Notes: generated from the sequence alone by a model not told the origin. 64,000 bases of DNA from Verrucomicrobiaceae bacterium (GCA_016713245.1 JADJPM010000004.1:1302001-1366000); one strand, 5' to 3'. Positions 1 through 7,636 are shown, counted from the first letter of the stretch. A program made the numbers and translations.

Positions 1-456
1 CACCATCATGCCGCTGCCGCCACCATCCACGGCGAGCGTTTTGACGCGTTTCCGCACCGCGGAGCCTCGCAGACCTTCCAGCATCTGCGCGGGCATGGCA
101 AAGCTGCGAATGAAGGACAGGCGACGCCACAGCAGCGCAGGCAAAAAGTTCGTGAACCACAGTTTCGGCCATTGCTTGAGCGTTTCGCCAAATTTGGGCT
201 CCACACCGAAGGCACGTCGGCTCAGGTGGTAGAGCGGCACGCGGTCGTAGAGCGGTTTCAGCCACCAGATGATCAGCGAGGCCCAGGTGGGATCATTGGG
301 CAGCAGGAGTATGATCAGGGCCCAAACAGGGAAGACGGTGGCGCACCAAAGCGCCAGCACACGGCCGAGATCACGCCGCACCATGGCACAGCCGAGGTCC
401 ACCGCCTCCCAGGGAAGCCGTGGACGCAGCGCGATGGTCACATCCTCAAGCCGCAT
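1..456 (-). CDS. Membrane protein, unknown family (partial, runs off the left edge)
   Basis: An open frame of 152 codons starts with ATG at 456 and is still open at the window edge, so the C-terminus is missing. It has one clear hydrophobic segment near residues 30-50, followed by a basic, aromatic-rich stretch. Its start overlaps the end of the SpoIIM-like gene by 11 bases, which implies translational coupling and a shared operon with the SpoIIM-like and RDD genes. I do not recognise the family. The context resembles PVC-bacterial clusters in which SpoIIM and RDD membrane proteins precede DUF4129/DUF4350, MoxR and DUF58 genes, so a membrane or cell-envelope role is an inference from neighbours only. 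Confidence 0.7.
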   Translation of the reverse strand, partial: MRLEDVTIALRPRLPWEAVDLGCAMVRRDLGRVLALWCATVFPVWALIILLLPNDPTWASLIIWWLKPLYDRVPLYHLSRRAFGVEPKFGETLKQWPKLWFTNFLPALLWRRLSFIRSFAMPAQMLEGLRGSAVRKRVKTLAVDGGGSGMMV

Positions 457-1417
457 GCGTCCTCCTCCGGCCTGAGAAGATCAAAAACGAGGCCACCAGC
501 AGCCACTGCACGATGCCAAAGCTGTATTTGATGACTGGAGCGAACTGCTTCGGCGACCAGAAGCCCTCAATCACCGCGGCGAAGGAGGTCATCATCGCCG
601 CCCCGAGCATCAGCGGCAGCGCCTGACGGCCGGCGAGCACCAGCGCATCTTTACGCAGCATGCGTCCGGGCTTTAAAACCGTGAGGCCAAGGCGAAAACC
701 GGCCATCGCGGAGATGACCATGCCGGTGAGCTCCAGCGCCGAGTGACCGCTCACCCACAGCAGCAGGCTCTCGGGATCACCGGCATAGCGGATGTAACCG
801 GCGAGGGCACCAATGTGCAGCCCGTTGAACAGCAGCACGAAGAGCGAGCCCACACCGCCCGCGAGACCACCGGCGAAGGTTTTGAAGTCGATGCCCACAT
901 TGTTCCAGATGTAGAAGCAGAACATCGCGAAGTCCGAACCGAACTTCCCGCGCAGCGTCTCCACCAGATCGGAGCCGTGGCCATACATCTCCTCCGCCTG
1001 CGCCATGCCATCGGCACCGAGCAGTGCCATCGACCACTCGGGGTAGTGCGGTGTGATCGTGATGAGCACCGTGAGCGGCACATAAAAGATGGCGCTGCAC
1101 CACCAGAACAGCCGCCACTCCTTCCGCACGAGCTGCGGGAAGGTGACGAGCATCATGTTCAGGAAGGCCTCCACGCCGCCCGCGGTGCGTCGCTCGAGGA
1201 TGCGGTAGCCGCGGATGGCCATGTCGTTGAGCTTCTGCGTGAGACGCTGCGGGCTCATGCGATGCTGCGCGACGCTGAGGTCATGGCACACCTGCCGGAA
1301 GGTGGCAGGAAGCTCCACGACATCCGCCTTCGGGTTCGACGACTCGGCGTCATTCATGAGGCGCTCCAGCTTTTGCCAGCGCGGCTCGATTTGTTTCTCG
1401 AATTGAGCGGGAGTCAC
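446..1417 (-). CDS. Stage II sporulation protein M-like (SpoIIM/DUF95) membrane protein
   Basis: The 323-residue protein has a soluble N-terminal half of about 100 residues and then several hydrophobic segments around glycine-rich stretches such as FAGGLAGGVGSLF and LFNGLHIGALAGY. This pattern, and the motif SGHSALELTGMVISAMAGFRLG, is typical of the SpoIIM/DUF95 family. In non-sporulating bacteria these proteins are widespread and usually sit beside RDD proteins; their biochemical role is not settled. The gene begins 5 bases after the RDD stop codon and overlaps the next gene, so the three form one leftward operon. Confidence 0.85.
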   Translation of the reverse strand: MTPAQFEKQIEPRWQKLERLMNDAESSNPKADVVELPATFRQVCHDLSVAQHRMSPQRLTQKLNDMAIRGYRILERRTAGGVEAFLNMMLVTFPQLVRKEWRLFWWCSAIFYVPLTVLITITPHYPEWSMALLGADGMAQAEEMYGHGSDLVETLRGKFGSDFAMFCFYIWNNVGIDFKTFAGGLAGGVGSLFVLLFNGLHIGALAGYIRYAGDPESLLLWVSGHSALELTGMVISAMAGFRLGLTVLKPGRMLRKDALVLAGRQALPLMLGAAMMTSFAAVIEGFWSPKQFAPVIKYSFGIVQWLLVASFLIFSGRRRTHAA

Positions 1418-1422
1418 TGGAT

Positions 1423-2172
1423 TTATGATTTACGATTTATGACTGATGATTTGGGAGCTTCCGGCTCTTGAATCCACATCGCCATGCCAACTAGACGACG
1501 AAGGCCTTCCATGCCCACGGCTTCGGTGAGCGGTTGCAGGATGCCGGAGAGCTCCAGGCGGCGCTCGTCGGACCAGTTCGGGGCTCGTTCGAGGAATTGC
1601 TGCAAGGCGGCCTGCTCCTCGCGGCTCAAAGGTCTCGGCGGAGCACGACGCTCGGCATTCACCGTCGTCTTGGGCAGCGTCACCGGCGGCGGATCGGTGT
1701 AAACCATCACCGTGCCTGCCACGAGATCACCGAGGCGCTGGAAGCGCTTCGTGAAGAGGCAGCTCAAAAAGCCCGTGAGGTAGAGGAAGGGCATGAAGTC
1801 GATCACGCGGAGGAAGTTCCGCAGGATGGCCTGTGAAACCGTCACAGGACCGCCGGTCACGCTCACGACACGCAGCTTCATCCACTTTTGACCCGGCGTG
1901 CAGCCTCGCGAGCTGGCCTCAAAGATCACGTTGTAAAACCAGTTCATCACAAACGTCACCAACATCATCAGTCCCTGCGTCATCTCTGGGCCGATAATAT
2001 CCGAGGTCGTCAGGAGGAGGGCGATAATAATCAGAAACTGCGCCACGAGAAACACTAGCAGATCGAGTAGCCAGGCCGTGCTGCGCACTGCCGGGCCGGC
2101 CACACGGAGTTGGATCTCGACGCCATCCGCGAGTTCCACAGGTTGAAGAGTGTCCAGACGAGCTGCAGCCAT
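1423..2172 (-). CDS. RDD family membrane protein
   Basis: The 249-residue protein opens with the RDD signature region (RSTAWLLDLLVFLVAQFLI), then a second helix and the conserved SRGCTPGQKWMKLRVV loop, followed by RNFLRVIDFMP and a third helix. The last ~80 residues are soluble and charged. RDD proteins are small membrane proteins, some linked to ion or solute exchange. It is the first gene of the leftward cluster with SpoIIM. Its last codons (SSVINRKS) are encoded by a simple repeat of GATTTATG-like octamers at 1425-1455, so the extreme C-terminus is probably repeat-derived. ATG at 2172 is the only sensible start. Confidence 0.88.
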   Translation of the reverse strand: MAAARLDTLQPVELADGVEIQLRVAGPAVRSTAWLLDLLVFLVAQFLIIIALLLTTSDIIGPEMTQGLMMLVTFVMNWFYNVIFEASSRGCTPGQKWMKLRVVSVTGGPVTVSQAILRNFLRVIDFMPFLYLTGFLSCLFTKRFQRLGDLVAGTVMVYTDPPPVTLPKTTVNAERRAPPRPLSREEQAALQQFLERAPNWSDERRLELSGILQPLTEAVGMEGLRRLVGMAMWIQEPEAPKSSVINRKS

Positions 2173-2210
2173 GTTTTTTCGGTGCGCTACTCAAGCGGGG
2201 GCAGAAAGTT

Positions 2211-2240
2211 TTGACAAGGCATGATTTGATCCGCTAGCCT
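2211..2240 (+). promoter_or_regulatory. Candidate sigma-70-type promoter for the DUF5362-like gene
   Basis: A perfect TTGACA at 2211-2216 is followed after 18 bases by TAGCCT at 2235-2240, 27 bases before the ATG at 2268. Position and spacing fit a housekeeping promoter; the -10 is imperfect. Confidence 0.5.
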
Positions 2241-2267
2241 CCCGGCGAAATTTTACCCGCCACCCTC

Positions 2268-2786
2268 ATGGAACCATCCAATCCTTACGCCACGCCCTCC
2301 GCCAACCCCTACGGCTCGAATCCTCTCAGCATGGAAGGCAGCGTCGCCGCCGAAACCATCGCCCCGCTGGCCGGGACGAAGGGCTGGGTGCAGTTCATGT
2401 CCATCCTGCTGTGGATCAGCGTCGGTTTCATGATTCTCGGCGGCATCGGGATGATGACCGCAGGCTCATTCATGGCCGATGTGATCGCCAAAACGCAGCC
2501 AAACAATCCGATGGCGGGCAAAGGATTCATGCTCGGGGTGGGAGCCCTGTACCTGCTGATGGCACTGTTTTATGTGTATCCCGCCCTCAAGCTCTGGTCC
2601 TACGGCAGCCGCATCGCCAAGCTCAAGAACAGCCTCAGTCTCGCCGATCTAAACGCCGCGCTGCATGAGCAGCGCCGCTTCTGGAAGTTCACCGGCATCG
2701 TCGTGATCGTGATGATTGGCATCTATATGCTCTTCGTCGTTGGAATCGTCGCTGCGGGTGCCATGGCCGCCTCGAAGGGCATGTGA
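2268..2786 (+). CDS. Small membrane protein, DUF5362-like
   Basis: The 172-residue protein starts with a low-complexity N/P/Y/S-rich segment (MEPSNPYATPSANPYG) and then three hydrophobic helices: about residues 40-70, 85-110 and 140-165. The soluble loop between the second and third contains LWSYGSRIAKLKNSLSLADLNAALHEQ. This layout matches the DUF5362 group of short membrane proteins, whose function is unknown. It stands alone between the divergent RDD operon and the integron region, with its own candidate promoter. The downstream side is closed by a palindromic repeat that could act as a terminator. Confidence 0.75.
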   Translation: MEPSNPYATPSANPYGSNPLSMEGSVAAETIAPLAGTKGWVQFMSILLWISVGFMILGGIGMMTAGSFMADVIAKTQPNNPMAGKGFMLGVGALYLLMALFYVYPALKLWSYGSRIAKLKNSLSLADLNAALHEQRRFWKFTGIVVIVMIGIYMLFVVGIVAAGAMAASKGM

Positions 2787-2812
2787 TCCGGTTGGAGTCG
2801 TCCACGGCCCCG

Positions 2813-2872
2813 CCCAAGGAGAGGCACTTGCCAAGTGCCTCATGCCGGGACTTGGCAAGTCCCGCTCCTTGG
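2813..2872. repeat. Nested palindromic repeat between DUF5362-like gene and integrase
   Basis: Two 27-base arms (2813-2839 and 2846-2872) pair with 4 mismatches, and each arm contains its own inner palindrome of the type ACTTGCCAAGT. It starts 27 bases after the DUF5362-like stop codon and 10 bases before the integrase end. It could form a cruciform or act as a two-way terminator; it also looks like a member of an interspersed repeat family. Confidence 0.75.
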
Positions 2873-3210
2873 GTGCGCCCGCTCACAGATCATCCAGCGG
2901 GCTGGTGATCTCTCCGCGCATCGCCTTGGCGAGATGCGTGTAAATCTCCGTCGTTCGCACATCCGAGTGCCCGAGGAGCTGCTGCACGCTGCGGATGTCG
3001 ATGCCTCGCAGCACAAGATGCGTTGCAAAGGAATGCCGCAGTGCATGCGCCGTCACCCGCCTGGTTAATCCCGCCAGTTTCGCCGCCCGCTCTAGTTCGC
3101 GCGTGATGGCGATCTCATGCAGGTGATTCCGCCCGCGTCCGTAAGCACGTCTCCCCGTGCGTGGGCTGCCGTCCCGCTCCAAGTCTTCCCACACCTTTGC
3201 CGAAGGTAAG

Positions 3211-3307
3211 AACCAAAAACGCTGAGGGCCGGAGGCGTTTTGGACAGGAGCGAAGCGACGTGCCCCGAAGGGGTGAAAGCTGCAAGTGGGCAGCTTTCAT
3301 CAAAACC
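3211..3307. repeat. Hairpin-rich insertion 3 in intI
   Basis: About 97 bases separate the sequence encoding SWPWF from FLPSAK. It folds into successive hairpins: 3216-3242 (AAAACGC/GCGTTTT), 3263-3273 (CCCC/GGGG) and 3275-3298 (GAAAGCTG/CAGCTTTC). It shares the core GAGCGAAGCGA with insertion 2 but is otherwise different. It interrupts the IntI-specific motif. Confidence 0.65.
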
Positions 3308-3458
3308 ACGGCCAGCTCTCTGCGGCTTTCGGGTTCTTCATGTCATAGGCCTTCGGCATCGCCACGCCCGGCACCCCGTCTCTCCGGTCAGCATCGAAGA
3401 GGGCCCGTACTTGTTTCAAGTGCTCTTCGATGGGGTGCAGCAGGCTTTTCGGCAATGT

Positions 3459-3551
3459 GATGACTCAGCCGAGCGCCGGGGGCTAGGCGCGAGACAGCCT
3501 GAGCGAAGCGAAGCCCGCAGGGCGAAGGAGCCGGAGGAGGCGACTGAGGCA
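3459..3551. repeat. Hairpin-rich insertion 2 in intI
   Basis: About 93 bases lie between the GGKGDKD codons and the next integrase segment. The ends form an imperfect inverted repeat (TGACTCAGCCG against TGCCTCAGTCG). The inside shares GCTAGGC, CCCGCAGGGCGA and GCCGGAGGAGGCG with insertion 1, so the two are members of one element family. Confidence 0.75.
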
Positions 3552-3821
3552 ATCCTTGTCGCCCTTGCCTCCCCGCACCTCGATCTTCCCGCCGCTCACA
3601 TCCACATCTTTGATCCGCAGTGCCAAGACCTCGGCGACTCGCAACCCGCAACCGTACAGCAGCTTGACCGCCAGTCCTGCCGCACCCTTCACGCCTGCCA
3701 GCAGTGTCTTTACTTCTTCTTGCGTCAAAACCACTGGCAGATACTTCGACCGTTTTGCCCGCACCGCATCAAGCCCCTCCAGTTCCATTTTGAGCACCTC
3801 CCGGTATAAAAACACCAGCGC

Positions 3822-3911
3822 GTTGAACCGAGCGGCGGAGGTAGCCGCGAGATAGACTGCCGCTAGGCAGCCCGCAGGGCGAGACACGCCGGAGGAGGCG
3901 TGCGAGTCAAC
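3822..3911. repeat. Hairpin-rich insertion 1 in intI
   Basis: About 90 bases separate SSQNQAL from NALVFLYREVL. The ends are GTTGA/TCAAC inverted repeats. The body is a chain of short hairpins (GCGGCGG/CCGC, GCCGCTAGGC, GCCCGCAGGGC, ACGCC/GGCGT). It introduces an amber stop and a net frameshift into the integrase. Confidence 0.75.
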
Positions 3912-4150
3912 GCTTGATTTTGGGAAGAGGCTGTCAGGTTCTTGTTCACGGCCAGATTGGTCAAAAAGGCCGCCACCTCTTCCGTCCCCATCTCCGCCGG
4001 GTGCCGCATCCTCCCCGATGCCTGCGCTTGGAAGAGCACATAGCGTTTGTACCACTGAATGTACGTCTCCTCTGTCCGGGGCGAGTATTGTTTGAGGCGG
4101 AGCACGCCACGCAGCTTGTCCTCCAGTTTGGCTTCCGGTTTGTTGCTCAT

Positions 4151-4347
4151 AGAACAGTTCCACTATCCAGTATGTGAGTGATATTCTACTTTTTGTTGCC
4201 CGAGCACGGCATAGGCGGCTAAAACGACACCATGAAGACAAAAGCCCGTGATATTCCCGTCAAAGTGTCGGCTATAAAGCTGCTGACAAACCTCACGATC
4301 CGTTAACCATCCACACTGTTCGGCCAACTTCCAGCGCCACACAGTCT
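4151..4347. promoter_or_regulatory. intI/cassette intergenic region with a possible attI core site
   Basis: This 197-bp stretch lies between the divergent intI start and the first cassette-like ORF, where an integron carries PintI, the cassette promoter and attI. A GTTAACC at 4302-4308 resembles the GTTRRRY recombination core and lies 40 bases before the ATG at 4348. I cannot find a convincing attC-type palindrome here, which fits an attI rather than an attC. Promoter elements are not clear by eye. Confidence 0.35.
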
Positions 4348-4806
4348 ATGGAGAATCAGATCAAGATTGCCCACCAAGATGGAGACATTGTTCTACCCTT
4401 GAAGAAGGGAGGATATTTTTATGAGGATCGAGGCTTTGGTATCTCAATTGAGGCAGAAGCAGCATCTGAGGAGGACTGGGAGAAGCACCCCAACTGTGCA
4501 TCGCTTGCTTCTTTTGGGCACCCTGTTACGAACCCACTGGCTGTCGGTCAGGTGTTCGGGGCGAAAGGGGGAATGGGCTACGATTGTGACGCCACCCCGA
4601 ACGCAGGTGCGTATTTCGGATTTCACGCTGAGCAGGTGTCGATCTCTTGGCGGATTATTAGTATCGAGGGCGACAGGATTACCGTGGAGCTGGAGGCATT
4701 TACGGAGGATGTGGACTACTATGATGACAGAGCCAAGCCGCAGCCGATTAGTGGAGTTTTCTCCCTTCAACGCTGTGAACCAAGTGAACTCTGGGTTCCA
4801 TACTGA
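4348..4806 (+). CDS. Cassette-like hypothetical protein, 152 aa
   Basis: The protein is soluble, acidic, and has no signal peptide or membrane segment. It contains aromatic-rich beta-type stretches (GGYFYEDRGFGISI, AGAYFGFHAEQVSISW) and a C-terminal ELWVPY. I do not recognise a family. Its GC content is visibly lower than that of the flanking chromosomal genes, suggesting transfer. It is the first ORF downstream of the candidate attI, runs away from intI, and an attC-like site begins 48 bases after its stop. That is the geometry of an integron gene cassette. Many such cassette ORFs are orphans; toxin-antitoxin or immunity roles are possible but nothing in the sequence shows one. Confidence 0.7.
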   Translation: MENQIKIAHQDGDIVLPLKKGGYFYEDRGFGISIEAEAASEEDWEKHPNCASLASFGHPVTNPLAVGQVFGAKGGMGYDCDATPNAGAYFGFHAEQVSISWRIISIEGDRITVELEAFTEDVDYYDDRAKPQPISGVFSLQRCEPSELWVPY

Positions 4807-4854
4807 TTGAGTGTCTCTATGCATCCTTCCGCCGTGCGAATTGGCCATACAAAG

Positions 4855-4919
4855 GGCGAACATTAAAGGGTGCATTGCTGCGAGCCTCAGCGAGCCAGCA
4901 AATGCCCCTGTAGTTGAAC
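4855..4919 (+). other. attC-like recombination site 1
   Basis: The 65-base site reads R'' GGCGAAC (4855-4861), L'' GGGTGCATT with one unpaired T (4868-4876), a small internal hairpin, L' AATGCCCC (4901-4908), then R' GTTGAAC (4913-4919). R' fits GTTRRRY exactly, L' and L'' pair perfectly apart from one extrahelical base, and R'' keeps the AAC core but is otherwise non-consensus. It follows the first cassette-like ORF. The alternative is that the hairpin is the oriIS end of the adjacent IS91-type element. Confidence 0.6.
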
Positions 4920-5158
4920 AAGCCCGACTCTAGCTTCTTCGTGGCCTTATGCGCTTTGTGTTGCGCGGTTGATATCCGATTGGCTCTTGGACGATGGTTT
5001 TGAGCAGCGCGATGACTCTTGATCTTCGCGTGACGTTCTCGCCATGATTTGGTTGTCATCGTTTTCGGCGCTCCGATGGCTCTTTTCGGGCGCTGGGGCG
5101 ATCTGTGTGCGTGGACTGCCTCCAGCGCGGTGTTCCGTATGCTGTTGCGGTGGGCGTT

Positions 5159-6330
5159 TCATGCTCGTTGCGCTCCTTTTTCTCTTGGTGGGGCGCGGCT
5201 TTGCACGGGCACCCACAGCGCTCCGTTTGTCCATGATGGCATGATCCGCGCGATCATTTGCATCGGCTGCTGGCAGCACGGACACAGGTGTTTTCGCTTC
5301 GCAGTTCCTGCTTCTTCGTTCTGAGCTGCCTCTTCTGCCGATGCGCTCGGCGTGGCGGTAATGGTCGCAGCTCCGCTGCCTTGTTGCACGCGCTGCCGGG
5401 TCTTTTGGCGGCGGGGTGGTGGTAGCCGTAGTAGCGCACGGCGCGGAGTTTGGCAGGCTGCACATGGCGGAGGTGTCGCCGGACGAACTCGATGCCGCTG
5501 AGGGTCATCGTGCGTGCTCGTGGGTTGTTACGATCACTGCGGTCGAGGTAACGAAAGGTGACGTGGGTGTCGGTGATGGACAGGATGCGGCTGTCGCTGA
5601 TGACGCTGCGGAAGATGTAGCGCCCGAGGTATTTGACGGCGTTCTCGCCGCTGCCGAAGGCCTGCACGTTGACGCCCCACTTTTTGCGCCAGACGGCGGG
5701 ATCACAGCTCAGGCCGTGGGCTTTCATTTGCTGGCCGAAGTGATGGCGGAGCACCTTCTTCAAGGCATCGGCTGGCATGAGGTAGTCGGCATTCTTCACG
5801 ACGACGTAATTGCCTTGCGTGTCCAATCCAGCTCCGGGGACGATGCAGTGCAAATGCGGATGGAAGAGCATTTTTTGGTTCCAGGTGTGTAGCACCATGG
5901 TGAACCCGCTGGTGTCGGCACCGAGCCACTTTTTCTCGGCGAGTGTTTGACTCAAAGTGGCGGCGCTGGCGTGGAAGAACGCGTCATAGGCGGCTTTGGC
6001 TTCTTTACCGAAGAACAGGTCACGCAACTCGGATGGCAGCGTGAAGGTGACCATAAAATAAGGCGCGGGGATGAGCTTGCCCTGCTCACGCCGCACCCAC
6101 TCGGCGGTGGCGGTGCGTCCGCACTGTGGGCAGCTTTTGTGATGGCAGCTGTTGAAGCCGTATTCCCGCTGACCAGGACAGGTCGGGCATTCATGCACAT
6201 GCCCGCCCATGACGGCGGTGCGGCAGTTTTGCAGTGCCCACACGGCACGGCGCTGCACGCCACTGAGCACCGGCTTGGTGCTCAGATAGGTGGGCAGGAA
6301 CCGGCGCAGGGCGTCGATGACCGTGGGCAT
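5159..6330 (-). pseudogene. IS91-family transposase (HUH, Y2), single-base frameshift
   Basis: The N-terminal zinc ribbon is visible (CPTCPG, SCHHKSCPQCG), followed by the HUH motif in FHPHLHCIVPG and the two catalytic tyrosines in YLGRY. These define the rolling-circle IS91 transposases. The first frame runs from ATG 6330 to a stop at 5254, but the conserved C-terminal zinc motif CPCCQQPMQMIARIMPSW is encoded in the next frame down to 5159. Adding one A to the A-run at 5403-5406 joins the two into a protein of about 390 residues, the usual family length. So the gene carries a one-base deletion in a homopolymer, or there is a sequencing error. It follows the recombinase gene after 30 bases. 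A TTG at 6342 is an alternative start. Confidence 0.85.
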
Positions 6331-6360
6331 CCTTTTTGGCAAAGATGAGGATGCGGACCG

Positions 6361-7416
6361 CTAGCGCGGTAGGCCTTCGCAGAGTCCTTCCATGAGCTTC
6401 AGCGCCTGCTGCTCGCTCTGATGGGTGAGGTGCAGGTAGATCTCCGTCGTGTTCAGGTAAGCGTGGCCGAGCAAGTGCTGCAACGTGTGCAGGCTGGCAC
6501 CGCCTTCGAGCAGATGCGTGGCGAAGGAATGACGCAAGGTGTGTGGTGTGGCCTCCGGCAGGTCGAGTTCTTTGCGGGCGAGAACAAGGAGGCGCTGGAG
6601 GGAGTTGTGCGGCATCGTGCTCTTCGCGGTGCGCATGCGCTTGGCCAGAGCCTCGGGCGTGTTGTCGCCACGGCCTGCATTGGGGAAGAGGAGCAGCGGA
6701 TGGCGGTGGAAGCTCCAGTAGTCACGCAAATCCTCAAGCATGTGCGCAGGCAGCGGGATGGTGCGGTCTTTGTTGCCCTTGCCCGCACGGATGCGCAGCT
6801 TGTTCTCACTGCCGATGATGTCGCGCACGGTGAGCTTCAAGCATTCCGAGAGCCGCAACCCACAGCAGTAGATGAGCTTCAGCGGCGTGCGGTAACGCCG
6901 CAGGCGGATGTGGCAAAGCAGCGCCCGCACTTGCTCACGCGTCAGCACGGGCGGCAGCGTGTCGTGATCCTTCGCCTTCACTTGGTCAAAGAGCCGCCAA
7001 CGCGGATGGCCCAGTTGCTCGATGAAGAACACCTGCGCCATCGCCAGTGCCTGACGGATCGTCTTGGGCTGCCAGTGGCGCAGGGTCTTCACATGCAGCA
7101 GGTAGTCACGCAGCAGCTCCTCGGTGAGTAGCGCCGGATCAGCCTCAAAGTGCTCACTGAGTAGTCGTAATTGCCGGTAGTAACTGTGCCGCGTGCGCAC
7201 CGAATCATAACGCAGCGCCAGCACGCGAGCGAACTGCTCCATGGAAGGCCACGGGTGCGTGTAGGACAACGGGTCCGCATAGTCCTTGCCACTGCGCAGC
7301 GGCAGCGACTTGGGCGAACGCGGCGGCGTGGCCTGAACGCTAGGTGAAGACGATGATGATGTGGTCGAATGCTTGGCTGCACCCAACCGACGGCGAGAGA
7401 GATGAGGATTGAACAT
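6361..7416 (-). CDS. Tyrosine recombinase associated with IS91-family element
   Basis: The 351-residue protein has a low-complexity S/P-rich N-terminus, a SAM-like core-binding domain (about residues 55-145) and a complete catalytic domain: Arg in YCCGLRLSE, Lys in GKGNKD, HTLRHSFATH, LLGH and the Tyr nucleophile in NTTEIYLH. It lacks the IntI-specific insert seen in the neighbouring integron integrase, so it is a different, XerC-like recombinase. It lies directly upstream of the IS91-type transposase in the same direction. Several IS91-family members are known to carry such a phage-integrase-like gene; its role there is not established. It may resolve cointegrates or assist insertion. Confidence 0.85.
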   Translation of the reverse strand: MFNPHLSRRRLGAAKHSTTSSSSSPSVQATPPRSPKSLPLRSGKDYADPLSYTHPWPSMEQFARVLALRYDSVRTRHSYYRQLRLLSEHFEADPALLTEELLRDYLLHVKTLRHWQPKTIRQALAMAQVFFIEQLGHPRWRLFDQVKAKDHDTLPPVLTREQVRALLCHIRLRRYRTPLKLIYCCGLRLSECLKLTVRDIIGSENKLRIRAGKGNKDRTIPLPAHMLEDLRDYWSFHRHPLLLFPNAGRGDNTPEALAKRMRTAKSTMPHNSLQRLLVLARKELDLPEATPHTLRHSFATHLLEGGASLHTLQHLLGHAYLNTTEIYLHLTHQSEQQALKLMEGLCEGLPR

Positions 7417-7519
7417 AGGACCTCAACCTGCTAAAACACCTCCCCTAAAGCCCTCGATAAATGCTCACGCATCCTTCACCTCAAACCACCTCCGAACGAC
7501 CTTGCCGCGCAGCGGCTTT

Positions 7520-7612
7520 GTTCAACAAAACGGATGCAGGCAACGGCTCGAAGGCTGTCTGTCGTGTCAGCAACGTCTTGCGCTCGCCGTCGCCTGATCC
7601 GAGGCGTTGATA
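7520..7612 (+). other. attC-like recombination site 2
   Basis: The site has the attC layout: R'' GTTCAAC (7520-7526), a 5-base spacer, L'' GGATGCAGG with one extra G, a variable stem including GGCAACGGC/GCCGTCGCC, L' CCTGATCC, a 5-base spacer, and R' GTTGATA (7606-7612). The arms pair over about 17 bases, and the single extrahelical base in L'' is a hallmark of attC folding. R' deviates from GTTRRRY at its end. It lies 25 bases before the SnoaL-like ORF. It could instead be the terIS hairpin of the IS91-type element. Confidence 0.5.
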
Positions 7613-7636
7613 TGGCTAACTCCAACACCACTCGCC

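Larger units (their letters stand above)
2883..4150 (-). pseudogene. intI: Integron integrase (IntI-type tyrosine recombinase), broken by three small insertions
   Basis: Reading leftwards, four pieces of one integrase can be recovered. 4150-3912 encodes the N-terminal SAM-like DNA-binding domain (YSPRTEETYIQWYKRYVLF). About 3821-3552 encodes LFLYREVL-type sequence plus the first catalytic Arg (YGCGLRVAEVLALR) and the catalytic Lys region (GGKGDKD). About 3458-3308 encodes the IntI-specific insert (ALFDADRRDGVPGVAMP, SWPWF). About 3210-2883 encodes HALRHSFATHLV, LLGH and TTEIYTH with the Tyr nucleophile. The SWPWF segment exists in integron integrases but not in Xer or phage integrases. Each junction is an insertion of about 90-97 bases that shifts frame or adds stops. 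All catalytic residues remain visible, so the decay looks recent and due only to these insertions. The gene points away from the cassette-like ORFs, as in integrons. Confidence 0.85.
4920..7519 (-). mobile_element. IS91-family element with accessory tyrosine recombinase (ends approximate)
   Basis: A leftward pair of genes, tyrosine recombinase then HUH/Y2 transposase, makes up the element. Its transposase-proximal (oriIS) end lies at or just after GAAC of attC-like site 1. Elements of this family are known to insert next to GAAC/CAAG-type tetranucleotides at oriIS and give no target duplication, which fits. The segment 4920-5282 is nearly repeated at 8106-8467, where it ends a truncated second copy. 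The terIS end is not resolved; I place it before the attC-like hairpin that begins at 7520. The 300 bases 4920-5158 outside the genes hold no ORF I believe. Confidence 0.65.

Noticed and set aside
3211..3911. The three intI insertions as attC sites
   Set aside because: They are of attC-like length and one has GTTGAAC at an end, but they lack paired L boxes and the R''/R' layout, so I treat them as palindromic elements.
3211..3911. CRISPR-like or tandem array from the hairpin blocks
   Set aside because: The blocks are neither regularly spaced nor identical, and no spacers or cas genes are present anywhere in the window.
4947..5465. A 172-codon frame on the minus strand past the transposase
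   Set aside because: It is the third frame over the transposase 3' end; the zinc motif CPCCQQPMQ lies in a different frame, so this one is a shadow.
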